NCBI GenBank assembly: GCA_025504975.1
Contig: JANUWI010000002.1
Location: 2,108,001-2,172,000 of the forward strand
Origin: Plenodomus lindquistii
Taxonomy: Eukaryota > Ascomycota > Dothideomycetes > Pleosporales > Leptosphaeriaceae
Direction of reading: 5' to 3'
DNA length: 64,000 nucleotides
Positions within the stretch are counted from its first letter, which is position 1, and the number at the start of each line of letters is the position of its first letter. Under the pieces are notes generated by a model. It was given only the letters and a program-made list of their open reading frames with translations, had not been told where the DNA came from and searched no databases. This document shows positions 44,665-55,265 of the stretch, one piece after another. Made by a program: the position numbers and the translations under genes.

Positions 44665-45222
44665 GGTGTAGGGGGGGAGAGGGTAGCGTAGAGTAAAAAA
44701 AGTAGAAAAATTAAAAAAAACATAAAACTCTTTAAAGAAAAAAAAAGTTTTAAAGGTCTCTCTATTTAAAAATTTAGATAAAGAAAGTAAAAAAGTATAC
44801 TTTTTACGTAGGTAACTACGTAAACGTAAAGTAAATATAAATATAAATAAAAGTAAAAATAAAAGTATAGCGCGCTAAATACGTGCTATAGTAATATAGG
44901 TATATATAGCTTTCTAGACTTTAAACTATATTAAAATAGCGTTAGTAAAAAATTTATAGGTATAAAAAAGCTTTATATAAAAAAATATAAAAATATAAAT
45001 ACTAATAAAAGCTATAGTATTAATAGATACTAATTAAAATAAAAGTTTAGCTAATAAATAATTTTACTAGATTTAGTTTTAAATTAACTACTTCTAATAT
45101 ATACTAAATAATATAAACTAAATTTTTAGTTATACTAGATTTTATAGTATAAGCGTTTTAATACTTTATAAAGTTTAATACTACTAATATTAAATAGTTA
45201 AATCTACTATAACTAGAGAGTA
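39732..45222 (+). mobile_element. RIPped Ty1/Copia retrotransposon interior, plus strand
   Basis: No intact frame, but reading through RIP-type stops reveals Copia polyprotein landmarks in the right order on the plus strand. They are the integrase-to-RT junction (YRLFN..., then a TFN..LFY word) at about 41463-41580, and a YxDD-type reverse transcriptase box (read as YINNIL, Asp codons turned to Asn by G-to-A) at about 43012-43031. Next are the RNase H STTEAE-equivalent (read as ITKAK) at about 43637-43660, an LRxVDI block at about 43804-43850 and a DRLTK block at about 43890-43930. The order IN-RT-RH defines Copia rather than Gypsy. The first 260 bp are repeated after LTR copy 3. About 1.2 kb past RNase H, including a poly-T tract, is unassigned. 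Confidence 0.75.
44616..44661. repeat. Poly-T tract of 46 bases
   Basis: Uninterrupted run of 46 T, preceded by a TAG trinucleotide run (about 44588-44607) and followed by a G-rich stretch (AGGTGTAGGGGGGGAGAGGG). TACTCTAC on the left and GTAGAGTA on the right are inverted copies. It could be a reversed poly-A tail of a retroposon on the minus strand or simply slippage. Confidence 0.9.
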
Positions 45223-45409
45223 TATTATAGATATATAGTATTTAGTTAACGCTATATCTACCTAATTTTAGAATTTTCTATAAAGCTTTTTTACTTCTAT
45301 CTACATAATTCTACGTAGTAAGGGTATATATAGTATAATCTCTTTCTAGCTAGTAATATAATAATTTATCTTCTAATTATTTCTAACTATCTATTTCTAT
45401 AACACTTTA
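45223..45409 (+). repeat. LTR-like repeat, copy 3, internally deleted
   Basis: Matches the first about 180 bases of LTR copies 1 and 2, then jumps to the last few bases (ACTTTA) before the same flanking internal sequence. About 800 bp of LTR are missing. It probably served as the 3' LTR of the plus-strand Copia element before a further copy was joined. Confidence 0.65.
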
Positions 45410-45670
45410 CTAATATATACTATATACTAGAAATAAAAAAAAAATTTTTTCTATAAAAATAGATAATAGTTAAATAAATATTTTAAAATTAGCTATATAT
45501 TTTTATAGTAGAGATTATAAATAGAATTTAAAGAATTATTACTAAATAAAAGCTAAATATACTAATAAGCTATTTAAAAAAAAAAAGGTATTAGCCTATT
45601 TTAATAAGCTATACTTTAGGTTTTATATAAAAAGATAGTAAAAGCTAAAAGCTCTTCTAATTAGTTAAAT
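45410..45670 (+). repeat. Second copy of the Copia 5' internal segment
   Basis: Colinear with 39732-39990 (post-LTR region), then homology ends. It represents the start of another copy of the same element, truncated at or near the long inverted repeat. Confidence 0.65.
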
Positions 45671-45701
45671 AAAAAAGCTAATAGTTATTATAGCTAAAGA
45701 A

Positions 45702-46435
45702 TATAAAATACTAAAAAGCTTTTAAATTACTTTAAAAGTATATAGAAGTATATATAGATTAAAAAGCTAGATAAATTATATTTTTATAAACTTTATATAA
45801 AAAAATAAAAAAATTATACTTTTATAGTTCTATTAAAAAAGTAAGCTATATAGAATAGAATTTAGTAGTAGTTTTAAACTTTTATAAAGTTATTTTTTCC
45901 TCTACTATATTAGCACGTAGGTAATAGTAAAGTAGAAATTTCTATAAAATTTTAACTAAGTATAGTATAAAAGTAGTTTAAATAGAAATTAGTTTAGTTT
46001 TTTATTTTTAATAAGCTTATTATAACAAAGCTATATTCTATTATAATAATAATTTTTTAGCTATAAAAGCTTTTTAATAAGCTATTTCTACTTTTTTTTA
46101 TATAAAGTTATTAAAAATAGAAAACTATACTAACTTTTATCTAAACTATTTCTATATTATACTTAGTTTAAATTTTATAGAAATTTCTACTTTACTATTA
46201 CCTACGTGCTAATATAGTAAAGAAAAAAATAATTTTATAAAAGTTTAAAACTACTACTAAATTCTATTCTATATAGCTTACTTTTTTAATAGAACTATAA
46301 AAATATAATCTTTTTATTTTTTTATACTAGATTTATAAAAATATAATTTATTTAGTTTTTTTATCTACGCGTACTTTTATATACTTTTAAACTAATTTAA
46401 ATACGTTTTAGTACTTTATATTTTTAAACTATTAT
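45702..46435. repeat. Long inverted repeat, arms about 330-360 bp
   Basis: The sequence from about 45702 to 46060 is repeated in reverse complement from about 46080 to 46435. The central parts of the arms match base for base over more than 50 bp (around 45833-45890 and its partner around 46240-46300). An arm motif with CACGTAGGTAATAG is at about 45912-45925 left, with its complement CTATTACCTACGTG at about 46197-46210. The spacer is only tens of bases. Most arm differences are transitions. It could be a foldback/MITE-type element or a head-to-head duplication. Confidence 0.75.
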
Positions 46436-47690
46436 ATTATAAAAAAATTATTTTTCTACTAGTAATAGCCTATATAATATTACTAATTTATTTAAAGAAA
46501 TTATTTAAACCTTTTAGTTAACAAGCCTCTAAAACTTTCTAGATTCTAGCTCTAATTAATACTAATAAATTTATTAATAATTCTAAAACTAGATTTTTAA
46601 AATCTCTAGTTAACTAAAATTTATAAGTTTAGACTTTTATAGTATTACTAGTTTAAATTATTTTTAGAAAAATTATATTAAATAATACTAAAGTAAAAAT
46701 TTAGAGACTACTAATAATCTAGTAAAATTAAAAATAAAACTAATATCTATCTCTATTAATAAATAATAAATTCTATTTTTTAAAAAATTAAAGAAAATAA
46801 CTAGCTATTATAGAAAGTCTATAAATTTATTAAATATTGAAAATATAAAAAATAACTAATACAAGCTAATTAGAGAATAATTAAAGTTAAATAGAAACTA
46901 AATTTATTTTAGTAGAACTTAGAAATTTACTAACTATAATTTCTAATAATACTATAAAGATAATAGCCTAGCTATATATTAAATTAGTAGCTTTATAGAC
47001 TAAAATAAAATTTATTAAAACAAAACTTTATTTAATACTATATCTAAATTTACTTTTATTTCTTACTAAAAATTTTTAAATTTATTAATATTACTAGTTA
47101 ACTTAATTATTTTCTAAAGCCTTTTATTATATTATTAAAAAGCTACGTTTATTAGTACGCACTTTTTCTATTTCTAAACTATTAAATAAAAAAAACTCTA
47201 TTTATAAATAATAGAAAGCTTTAATACTAGATAGATCTAAAATTAATAGTAATTATTACTATTTTAAGCGTATTTATATAGTACTAGGTTAGAGTAGTAC
47301 TTTTAGTTTAGTAAAAAAGTATTTTAAATTTTAATATTTATTTAATAATAAAGCTAATTACTTTTTTTTATAGAAGCTATAATAGCTACGCTTAATAGAT
47401 ACTTAATTATAAATTATAAATAGGCTAAAGTATATAATACTTTTAACTAATTATATATAAAAAAAAAAACTTTTTTTACTTTTAAAGTCTATTTTTAAAA
47501 CTATACTTTAAAAAAATATATACTATATTTAAAATAGATTTATTATATATAGGTAAAAATAATTTCTAGCCTATATATTTCTAGTTAAAATTATAAATAT
47601 ATTTAAAATAACTTTTTTCTAAATATAATAAAGTATTTTACTATTTTTAATATTAAAAAAAAATCTATTTAAAAAAAAATTATTATTGTA
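46436..47690. repeat. RIPped DNA, unassigned
   Basis: About 1.25 kb of AT-rich sequence with stops in all frames and CA/TG depletion. No second copy in the window and no recognisable motif. Confidence 0.5.
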
Positions 47691-50600
47691 GAGAGCAGAT
47701 TTAGAAGCAATTAGAAAATAGATTACTATATAGAAAATGCTTAAAAAAGCGTACTATTTATAGCTAAAATTTTAGTAAAAATATATTCTACTCTATTTAT
47801 ATAAATACTCTATAGAGATTACTATACGTAACTATACTCTAAGTATAGACTTAGTATATATACTCTATAATATACTCTCTATCTAGGCTAAATACTTAAT
47901 TAGAAGTTATACTAGTAATATTATATAAAAACTTTTATAGTACTAAACTAATTTTAGTACGTAAGCACGTGTACTATAATAATAATAAAACTTTATAAAG
48001 CTTTACTATTCTATTTTATATACTTGCTTTTAACTATTTTAAATTATATATCTATAGCTATACTACTTTTTACTAATTACCTATATAGTATATATAAGTG
48101 CTTTCTATAATTTTAGTAATTAATTTACTAATATACGTGTTAGTTACGCTTTTTTTATAAAAAAAAAAATATGTTTTTAAACGCTTCTACTGTAATATTA
48201 TACTTAAATTAGCTAATAAAGTAAGTTTATTAAGTAAATTAAAAAGTAGTATTTCTATTTTTAACTCTAATAGTAAAGTTACTACTTCTATTTCTAATAC
48301 TACTTCTATGTTTTTATATATAAACTCTATTCCTGCTATATTTACTTTTTAGCCTAGTAAATACATTTTTTCTTCTAATACTAGTAAACTAGTTAATAAA
48401 ATTAGTAAAACTAAGCTTATTAAAGTAGAGATTATAAATATTCTAGATTCTAATAAGCGTTTATATTACTTTAATAGCTACTTTAATACTAATTAAAATT
48501 AAACTTTACGTTTATATATAGCTCTATAATATTTTTAGGCTACTACTCTAGCTTCTAGTGTATATAACTAAGCTTACTTTTTTACTTAGTAGAGTACTAA
48601 TATCTAGTCTTTACCTAAGTTTTTTTCTATAAACTCTAATTCTATTAAGCTTTCTAAAAGCGTTACTTTTTATACTCTTTTTAAAAGCTTACGTAAATAT
48701 TCTAGTAATAATAACTTTTTTAAACTTTCTAGTCCTTTTTTAGACTTTTTTTCTTCTATTACGCTAGAGTAGAGTAAAGCTAAAAGTGCTTTTAATAGTT
48801 ATTTAAAAAAATATAAATAGAAGTATTACTTTTATTCTAGTAAATATAAAAGCTAGACTTTTTAGTTTTATTAAAATAAACGCTATATTAAACGCGCTAA
48901 GAATAAATATACTATCTAATACTATAAGCTTTACTAGGCTTATTTTAAAAGTTTAGTTTCTAATAAAAAAAATAGCTTATATTAGAACTTGTTTACTTTT
49001 TAGCGTAGGTGCTATTTATATACTAATAGATATAATTACTAGCTAATATAAATTTATAGAAGTAATACTTTTATTTATTTTTTTTAATTTTAATAGTTTT
49101 AATTACTTTAAACTAAACGCTTATTATTAGTACTAGCTTTTCTAGAAGTATAGTAGAGAGTACTTTAATATTATTACTTTATATAAAAAGTTTTAGATTA
49201 AAATAAAGCTCTATAATATAAAAGTAGTAAAGTAGCGTTTTTTAAATAATAAAAAAAGTAGTACTTCTAAAAGCTTTCTAGTACTATTTACTTTCTATAA
49301 TAATCTACTAACTTTTTAGAATACTTTTACTATTTACTATATTAATACTTCTATTATTTTATCTCCTCTAGCTGCGTATAGTCTTTTAGTAAATTTTTTT
49401 AAAGTTTCTATTTTTTTTAAAGCTTTTTAGTACTTTATATAACTCTACTAAAGCTATTTATAAAAAGCGTGCTACTATATCTACTACTAATATTTTTATT
49501 ACTACTTTTTCTACTTTTATCTAGACTATTTCTAACCTTTGTATCTAAGTTAACTAGACTAAACTTTAGTGTTAAGTTTAAAAGCAGCTCTATTCTAAAA
49601 AAAAGCGTTACTTCTAAAAGCTTTAGGCTAAAAAAAATTAATATTTTTAAAAGTAGTAGACTAAGTATAATAATAAATATAATACTATTATTTATAGTAA
49701 TATATAAGCTAGAAACGCTATTTAAAAAGCTAGTTATACTTTTAAAAGCTTTACTTTTATACCTATTTTTACTTTAGTTTTACTAGTCTAGTCTAGACCT
49801 AAAGCTTTTTAGCTCTCTAGTTATTTTCTAGCTTCTATTTTATATCTAATTTAGTATTTTTTAATTACTAATATATAATCTACTAACGCTGCTTCTACTT
49901 CTACTTCTAATAGCCTTTTTAAAAAGTCTACTTTTATTTCTAAAAGTAAAGCTTCTAGTTTAACTAAATAGCCTAGTTAGAGTAAGCTTAAGTTTACTAC
50001 TAGTTTAAATTTAAATTTCTTTAAATCTAGTAATATTTAAAGTAAAAAGGTTAATAATAATTATTTTTATACTATTTATTTAAATATTCTACCTACTAAT
50101 ACTACTTTCTTTTATACTGTTTTTTTAAGCTCTAGCTTTTTTTCTAATAATAGAAAAAGTAAGCTTATTAAAAAAGCTTTTAAAAATACTTTTTATATAC
50201 TTTATAAAAATAAAAAGCGTAAAAAAGCACATAAGTTTAAAAAAAAAGCTAAATAGAAAGTAGAAAGTAATTTTTATAAATAGAGGGGTTATTAGCTGTC
50301 TGCTCTTTAGAGCTTATTTAGTTTAAATAGTAGTAAAAAGTTAAAAAATTCTAGTTTAATATATTCTACTAGTAGGGAGTATACTCTAGCGTTTTTTTAA
50401 AAACTAGATAGTTTTCTCTACTTATAAAGGTTTCTATGCTACAGCGCTATTAATTAATAAACTAATTTTAGTTAACTTTTTTTTTCTAGACTTATAATAT
50501 ATGCTCTAGTATTTTTTAAATTAAAATATTTTTTAAATTATTTATATTACTATTTTATTAGGTTTTTTATAAACCTATCTACTATTATATTTACTATTTC

Positions 50601-51819
50601 TATATATATAACATAGAAAAATTTTTTTAAATACTTCTATTTTAGCTATATATTCTAGATATTAATATAGTATAATTTAGTAGTAATTTTTTTATTACTC
50701 TCTACTACTAAGTAGATAGTTTACTAATTATAATAAAAAATTTACTAGTATGCTTTTAAATCTAGAAGTAGCTTTTTAAAAAATTATTTAAACGCTATTA
50801 CTTTTTTACTTATTTATTCTAGTACTAGAAGCTCTACTTTTATTATAGACGTTATTACTATTACTTGCTTTATAGCTTCGTTAGGAAATTCTATTGTGTA
50901 GTAAATTAAGTAAGTAGATAGAAAGTAACGTAAATAGCTAGTAATTAACGTAAATTACTAATTTACTATTTTTACTCTACAAGGCCTTTTTTTACGTAGT
51001 TTACTAGTAATTTACTAGTAAATAACGTAAGTAACGTGAATTACTTTAAGTACTATTTTTATTTAATTTACCTCGCTTACCTCGCTTACCTCCTAGACCC
51101 CTGCTAGTTTAAAATAAAAAAGAACTTTACTTTTTTAAACTCTTTTAAATTATATAACAACGTACGCAATTAATATAATAATATAATAGAAGTTTCTAAA
51201 TACTAAAATAATACTTTTATAGGCTTAGCGCGAAAAAAAAAATATAGTTTTATTATCTATTTAAACTATTAGCAGCCCCTGTAAATTATTTTTAAACAAG
51301 GAACATTAAAACTTTTTAGTAAATAATTAATAACTATAGAACGGCTAGGCCTAAAATAGTAATTTTTTAACTAATTTATAGCTAAACATTTATTCTATAT
51401 TATTAGAATTTCAATTGCCTGATTAGGACTAGTTTTAATTTTTCATGGTGTTTGACGTTCGTGGGGTTAATGGGGTAAGCGAGGTAAATAAGGTACATCA
51501 AGCCATTTACGTTAGCTACACTACTTAAGTCTTTTTCTAGTTATTTACTAGTAATTTAACTTATTTACAATGCGCTTGGTAAATAACTAGAATGCTACAA
51601 AAAGTTTTTTCCTAACGTTTCTATATTATTAGACTACTAAAAAATAAAATAATATAACTAAATAAAAAGCGTTAAATTTCTAGATTATCTATAAAAAAAA
51701 GTATTACTATATATTATAAGCTCTCTATTTATATATCTACTATACTATATAGCTGTATATTTTATCTAGTATAAGTAGATAATAACTTACTCTACTACTT
51801 TTAAATACTTTTTATTAAA
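47691..51819. repeat. Tandem unit E, copy 1 (about 3.4 kb, split by TIR element)
   Basis: Starts with GAGAGCAGATTTAGAAGC and is colinear with copy 2 (51820-55265), apart from the 739-bp TIR element at 50879-51617. Both units are RIPped and contain no intact gene; an open 102-codon frame at 49469-49777 encodes only Leu/Ile/Lys-rich low-complexity sequence. The family of the unit is not recognised. Confidence 0.75.
50879..51617. mobile_element. Non-autonomous TIR element, copy 2 (739 bp), nested in unit E
   Basis: Starts CGTTAGGAAA and ends TTTCCTAACG, so the outer 10 bp are perfect inverted repeats. It is full length and colinear with copy 1 at 108-845. The matching position in unit E copy 2 (about 55080) lacks it and reads straight from TATAGCT into TTCTATATTATTAG: an internal empty site. 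The flanking duplication is a dinucleotide (TT on both sides here). More C-to-T and G-to-A differences than copy 1, but still less RIPped than its host unit. Confidence 0.85.
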
Positions 51820-54800
51820 GAGAGCAGATTTAGAAGCAATTAAAAAATAGATTACTATATAGAAAATACTTAAAAAAGCGTACTACTTATAGCTAAAATT
51901 TTAGAGAAAATATATTCTACTTTACTTACGTAAATACTCTATAGAGCGTGCTGTATATAACTATACTCTAAGTATAAATTTAGTATATACACTCTATAAC
52001 ACACTCTTTATCTAGACTAAGTAGTTAATTAGTAGTTACGCTAGTAATATTATACTAAAAAACTTTTATAGTACTAAGCTAATTTTAGTATATAAGCACG
52101 TGTACTATAATAATAATAATACTCTATAAAGCTTTACTATTCTATTTTATATATTTACCTCTAACTACTTTAAGTTATATACCTATATTTATACTACTTT
52201 CTACTAATTACTTATATAGCACGTGTAAGTACTTTTATAATTTTAGTAACTAACTTACTAATATACGCGTTAGTTACGCTTTTTTTATAAAAAAAAAAAA
52301 AAAGCGCGTTTCTAAGCGCTTTTACTATAATATTATATTTAAATTAGCTAATAAAGTAAGCTTATTAAATAAGTTAGAAAGTAGCGTCTCTATTTTTAAC
52401 TCTAATAGTAAAATTACTACTTTTACTTTTAATACTACTTCTATATTTTTACGTATAAACTCTATTTCTACTATATTTACTTTTTAGCCTAGTAAATATG
52501 TTTTTCTTCTAACGCTAGTAAGCTAATTAATAAAGTTACTAAATCTAAGCTTATTAAAGTAGAAATTATAAATATTCTAGATTCTAACAAGCGTTTACGT
52601 TACTTTAATAACTATTTTAATTCTAATTAAAATTAAGCTCTGCGTTTATATATAGTTTTATAGTATTTTTAGACTATTATTTTAGCTTTTAGCGTACGTA
52701 ATAGAGCCTGCTCTTTTATTTAGTAAAGCACTAATATCTAGCTTTTATCTAAGTTTTTTTCTATAAACTCTAATTCTATTAAGCTTTCTAAAAGCGTTAC
52801 TTTTTATACTCTTTTTAAAAGCTTACGTAAATATTCTAGTAATAATAACTTTTTTAAACTTTCTAGTCCTTTTTTAGACTTTTTTTCTTCTATTACGCTA
52901 GAGTAGAGTAAAACTAAAAGTGCAAGTTTTAATAATTATCTAAAAGAATATAAATAGAAGTATTGCTTTTATTCTAGTAAGTATAAAAGCTAGACTTTCT
53001 AGTTTTATTAAACTAAACGCTATATTAAACGCGCTAAAAATAAATATACTATCTAATACTGCAAGCTTTACTAGACTTATTTTAAAAGCTTAGTTTCTAA
53101 TAAAAGAGATAGCCTATATTAGAACTTATCTACTTTTTAGTATAGGTGCTATTTATATACTAATAGATATAGTTACTAGCTAATATAAACTTATAGAAAT
53201 AATACTTTTACTTACTTTTACTAACTCTAATAGTTCTAATTACTTTAAATTAAGTATTTATTATTAGTATAAGCTTTTTTAAAAGTATAGTAAAAAGTAC
53301 TCTAATATTATTACTTTTTATAAAAAGCTTTAGATTAAAATAAAGCTTTATAACGCGAAGGTTATAAAGTAGTGTTTTCTAGATAATAAAAAAAGTAGTG
53401 CTTTTAAAAGCTCTTTAGTACTACCTGCTTTTACTAATAATCTTCTAACTTTTTAGAGTACTTCTACTAGTTACTATATCTATACTTCTATTATTTTATT
53501 TCCTCTAGCTATATATAGTTCTTTAGTTAATTTACCTAAAACTTCTATTTCTTTTTTTTTAAAGCTTTTTAGCGCTTTACGTAGCTCTACTAAAGCTATT
53601 TATTAGAAGTATACTACTATATCTACTACTAATACTTTTATTACTACTTTTTCTACGCCTGTCTAGAATATTTTTAACTTTTATATCTAAATTAACTAGA
53701 GTAAGCTTTAGCGTTAAGTATATAAATAGCTCTATTTTAAAAAAAAGCATTACTTCTAGAAGCTCTAGGCTAAAGAGAATTAACACTTTTAAAAATAGTA
53801 GATCTAGTATAATAAAAAGCGTAATGCTATTATTTATAGTAATATATAAGCTAGAAATACTACTTAGAAAGCTAGCTATGCTTTTAAAAGCTTTACTTTT
53901 ATATTTATTTTTACTTTAGTTTTATAAATCTAGTCTAGGCCTAAAGCTTTTTAGCTCTCTAGTTATTTTTCTATTTCTACTCTATATTCTATTTACTATT
54001 CTATAATTACTAATATATATACTAGTACTACTACTTCTACTCTAGCTTCTAAAAGTACTAAGCCTACTTTCTCTTTTATTTTTAGCCCTATTAAAAAGTT
54101 CTCTACTTCTAGTACTCTATTAAAGTAGTCTACTACTATTTCTAAAAGTAAAGCTTCTAGTTTAACTAAGTAGCCTAGCTAGAGCAAGCTTAAATTTACT
54201 ACTTTTTTAAACTTAGATTTCTCTAAGCCTAGTAATAATTAGAGTAAAAAAATTGTTAATAATTATTTTTATACTACTTATTTAAGCGTTCTACCTACTA
54301 ATACTACTTCTTTTTATACTATTTCTTTAAGCTCTAGCTCTTTTTCTAATAATAAAAAAAGTAAGTTTATTAAAAAAGCTTTCTAGAATACTTTTTATAT
54401 GCTTTATAAAAATAAAAAGTATAAAAAAGTATATAAGCTTAAAAAAAAAGCTAAATAGAAAATAAAAAGTAAAGTTTATAAATAAAGAAAGTTTATTAGC
54501 TATCTACTCTTTAGAGCTTATTTAGTTTAGATAGTAGTAAAAAGTTAAAAAATTCTAGTCTAATATATTCTACTAGTAGAGAGTATACCCTAGCGCTTTT
54601 TTAAAAGCTAGATAGTTTTTTTAATCTATAAAAAATTCTACGCTACAGCGCTAGTAATTAATAAAATAATTTAATTAACTTTTTTTATCTATATTTATAA
54701 TATATACTCTAGCACTTTTTAAATTAAAGTACTTTTTAAAACATTTATATTACTATCTAGTTAGGTTTTTTATAAGCCTATCTACTAGTATATTTACTAT

Positions 54801-55265
54801 TTCTATATATATAATCTAGAAAAATCTTTTTAAATACTTTTATTTTAGTTATATGTTCTAGATATTAATATAGTGTAATTTAGTAATAATTCTTTTATTA
54901 CTTTCTACTACTAAGTAGATAGTTTACTAATTATTATAGAAAATTTGCTAACATACTTCTAAATCTAGAAGTAGCTTTTTAAAGAATTATTTAAACACTA
55001 TTACTTTTTTACTTACTTATTCTAGTACTAGAAGCTCTGCTTCTATTATAAATATTATTACTATTATTTACTTTATAGCTTTCTATATTATTAGACTACT
55101 AAAAAGTAAAATAATATAACTAAATAAAAAGCGTTAAATTTCTAGATTATCTATAAAAAAAGTATTACTATATATTATAAGCTCTCTATTTATATATCTA
55201 CTATACTATATAGCTGTGTATTTTATTCTATATAGATAGATAATAACTTACTCTACTACCTCTAA
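51820..55265. repeat. Tandem unit E, copy 2 (about 3.45 kb)
   Basis: Head-to-tail duplicate of unit E copy 1 without the TIR element. It ends by running into the minus-strand Copia unit through a shared AATACTTTTTA word. No intact gene; the short minus-strand frame at 53577-53786 is low complexity. Confidence 0.75.

Noticed and set aside
49469..49777. Plus-strand open frame of 102 codons, Leu/Ile rich, that might look like a membrane protein
   Set aside because: It lies in RIPped unit E. The matching place in the second unit is not open in the same way, and the composition follows from AT-rich DNA.
53577..53786. Minus-strand frame of 69 codons
   Set aside because: Low complexity in RIPped unit E, and no equivalent frame in the other copy.
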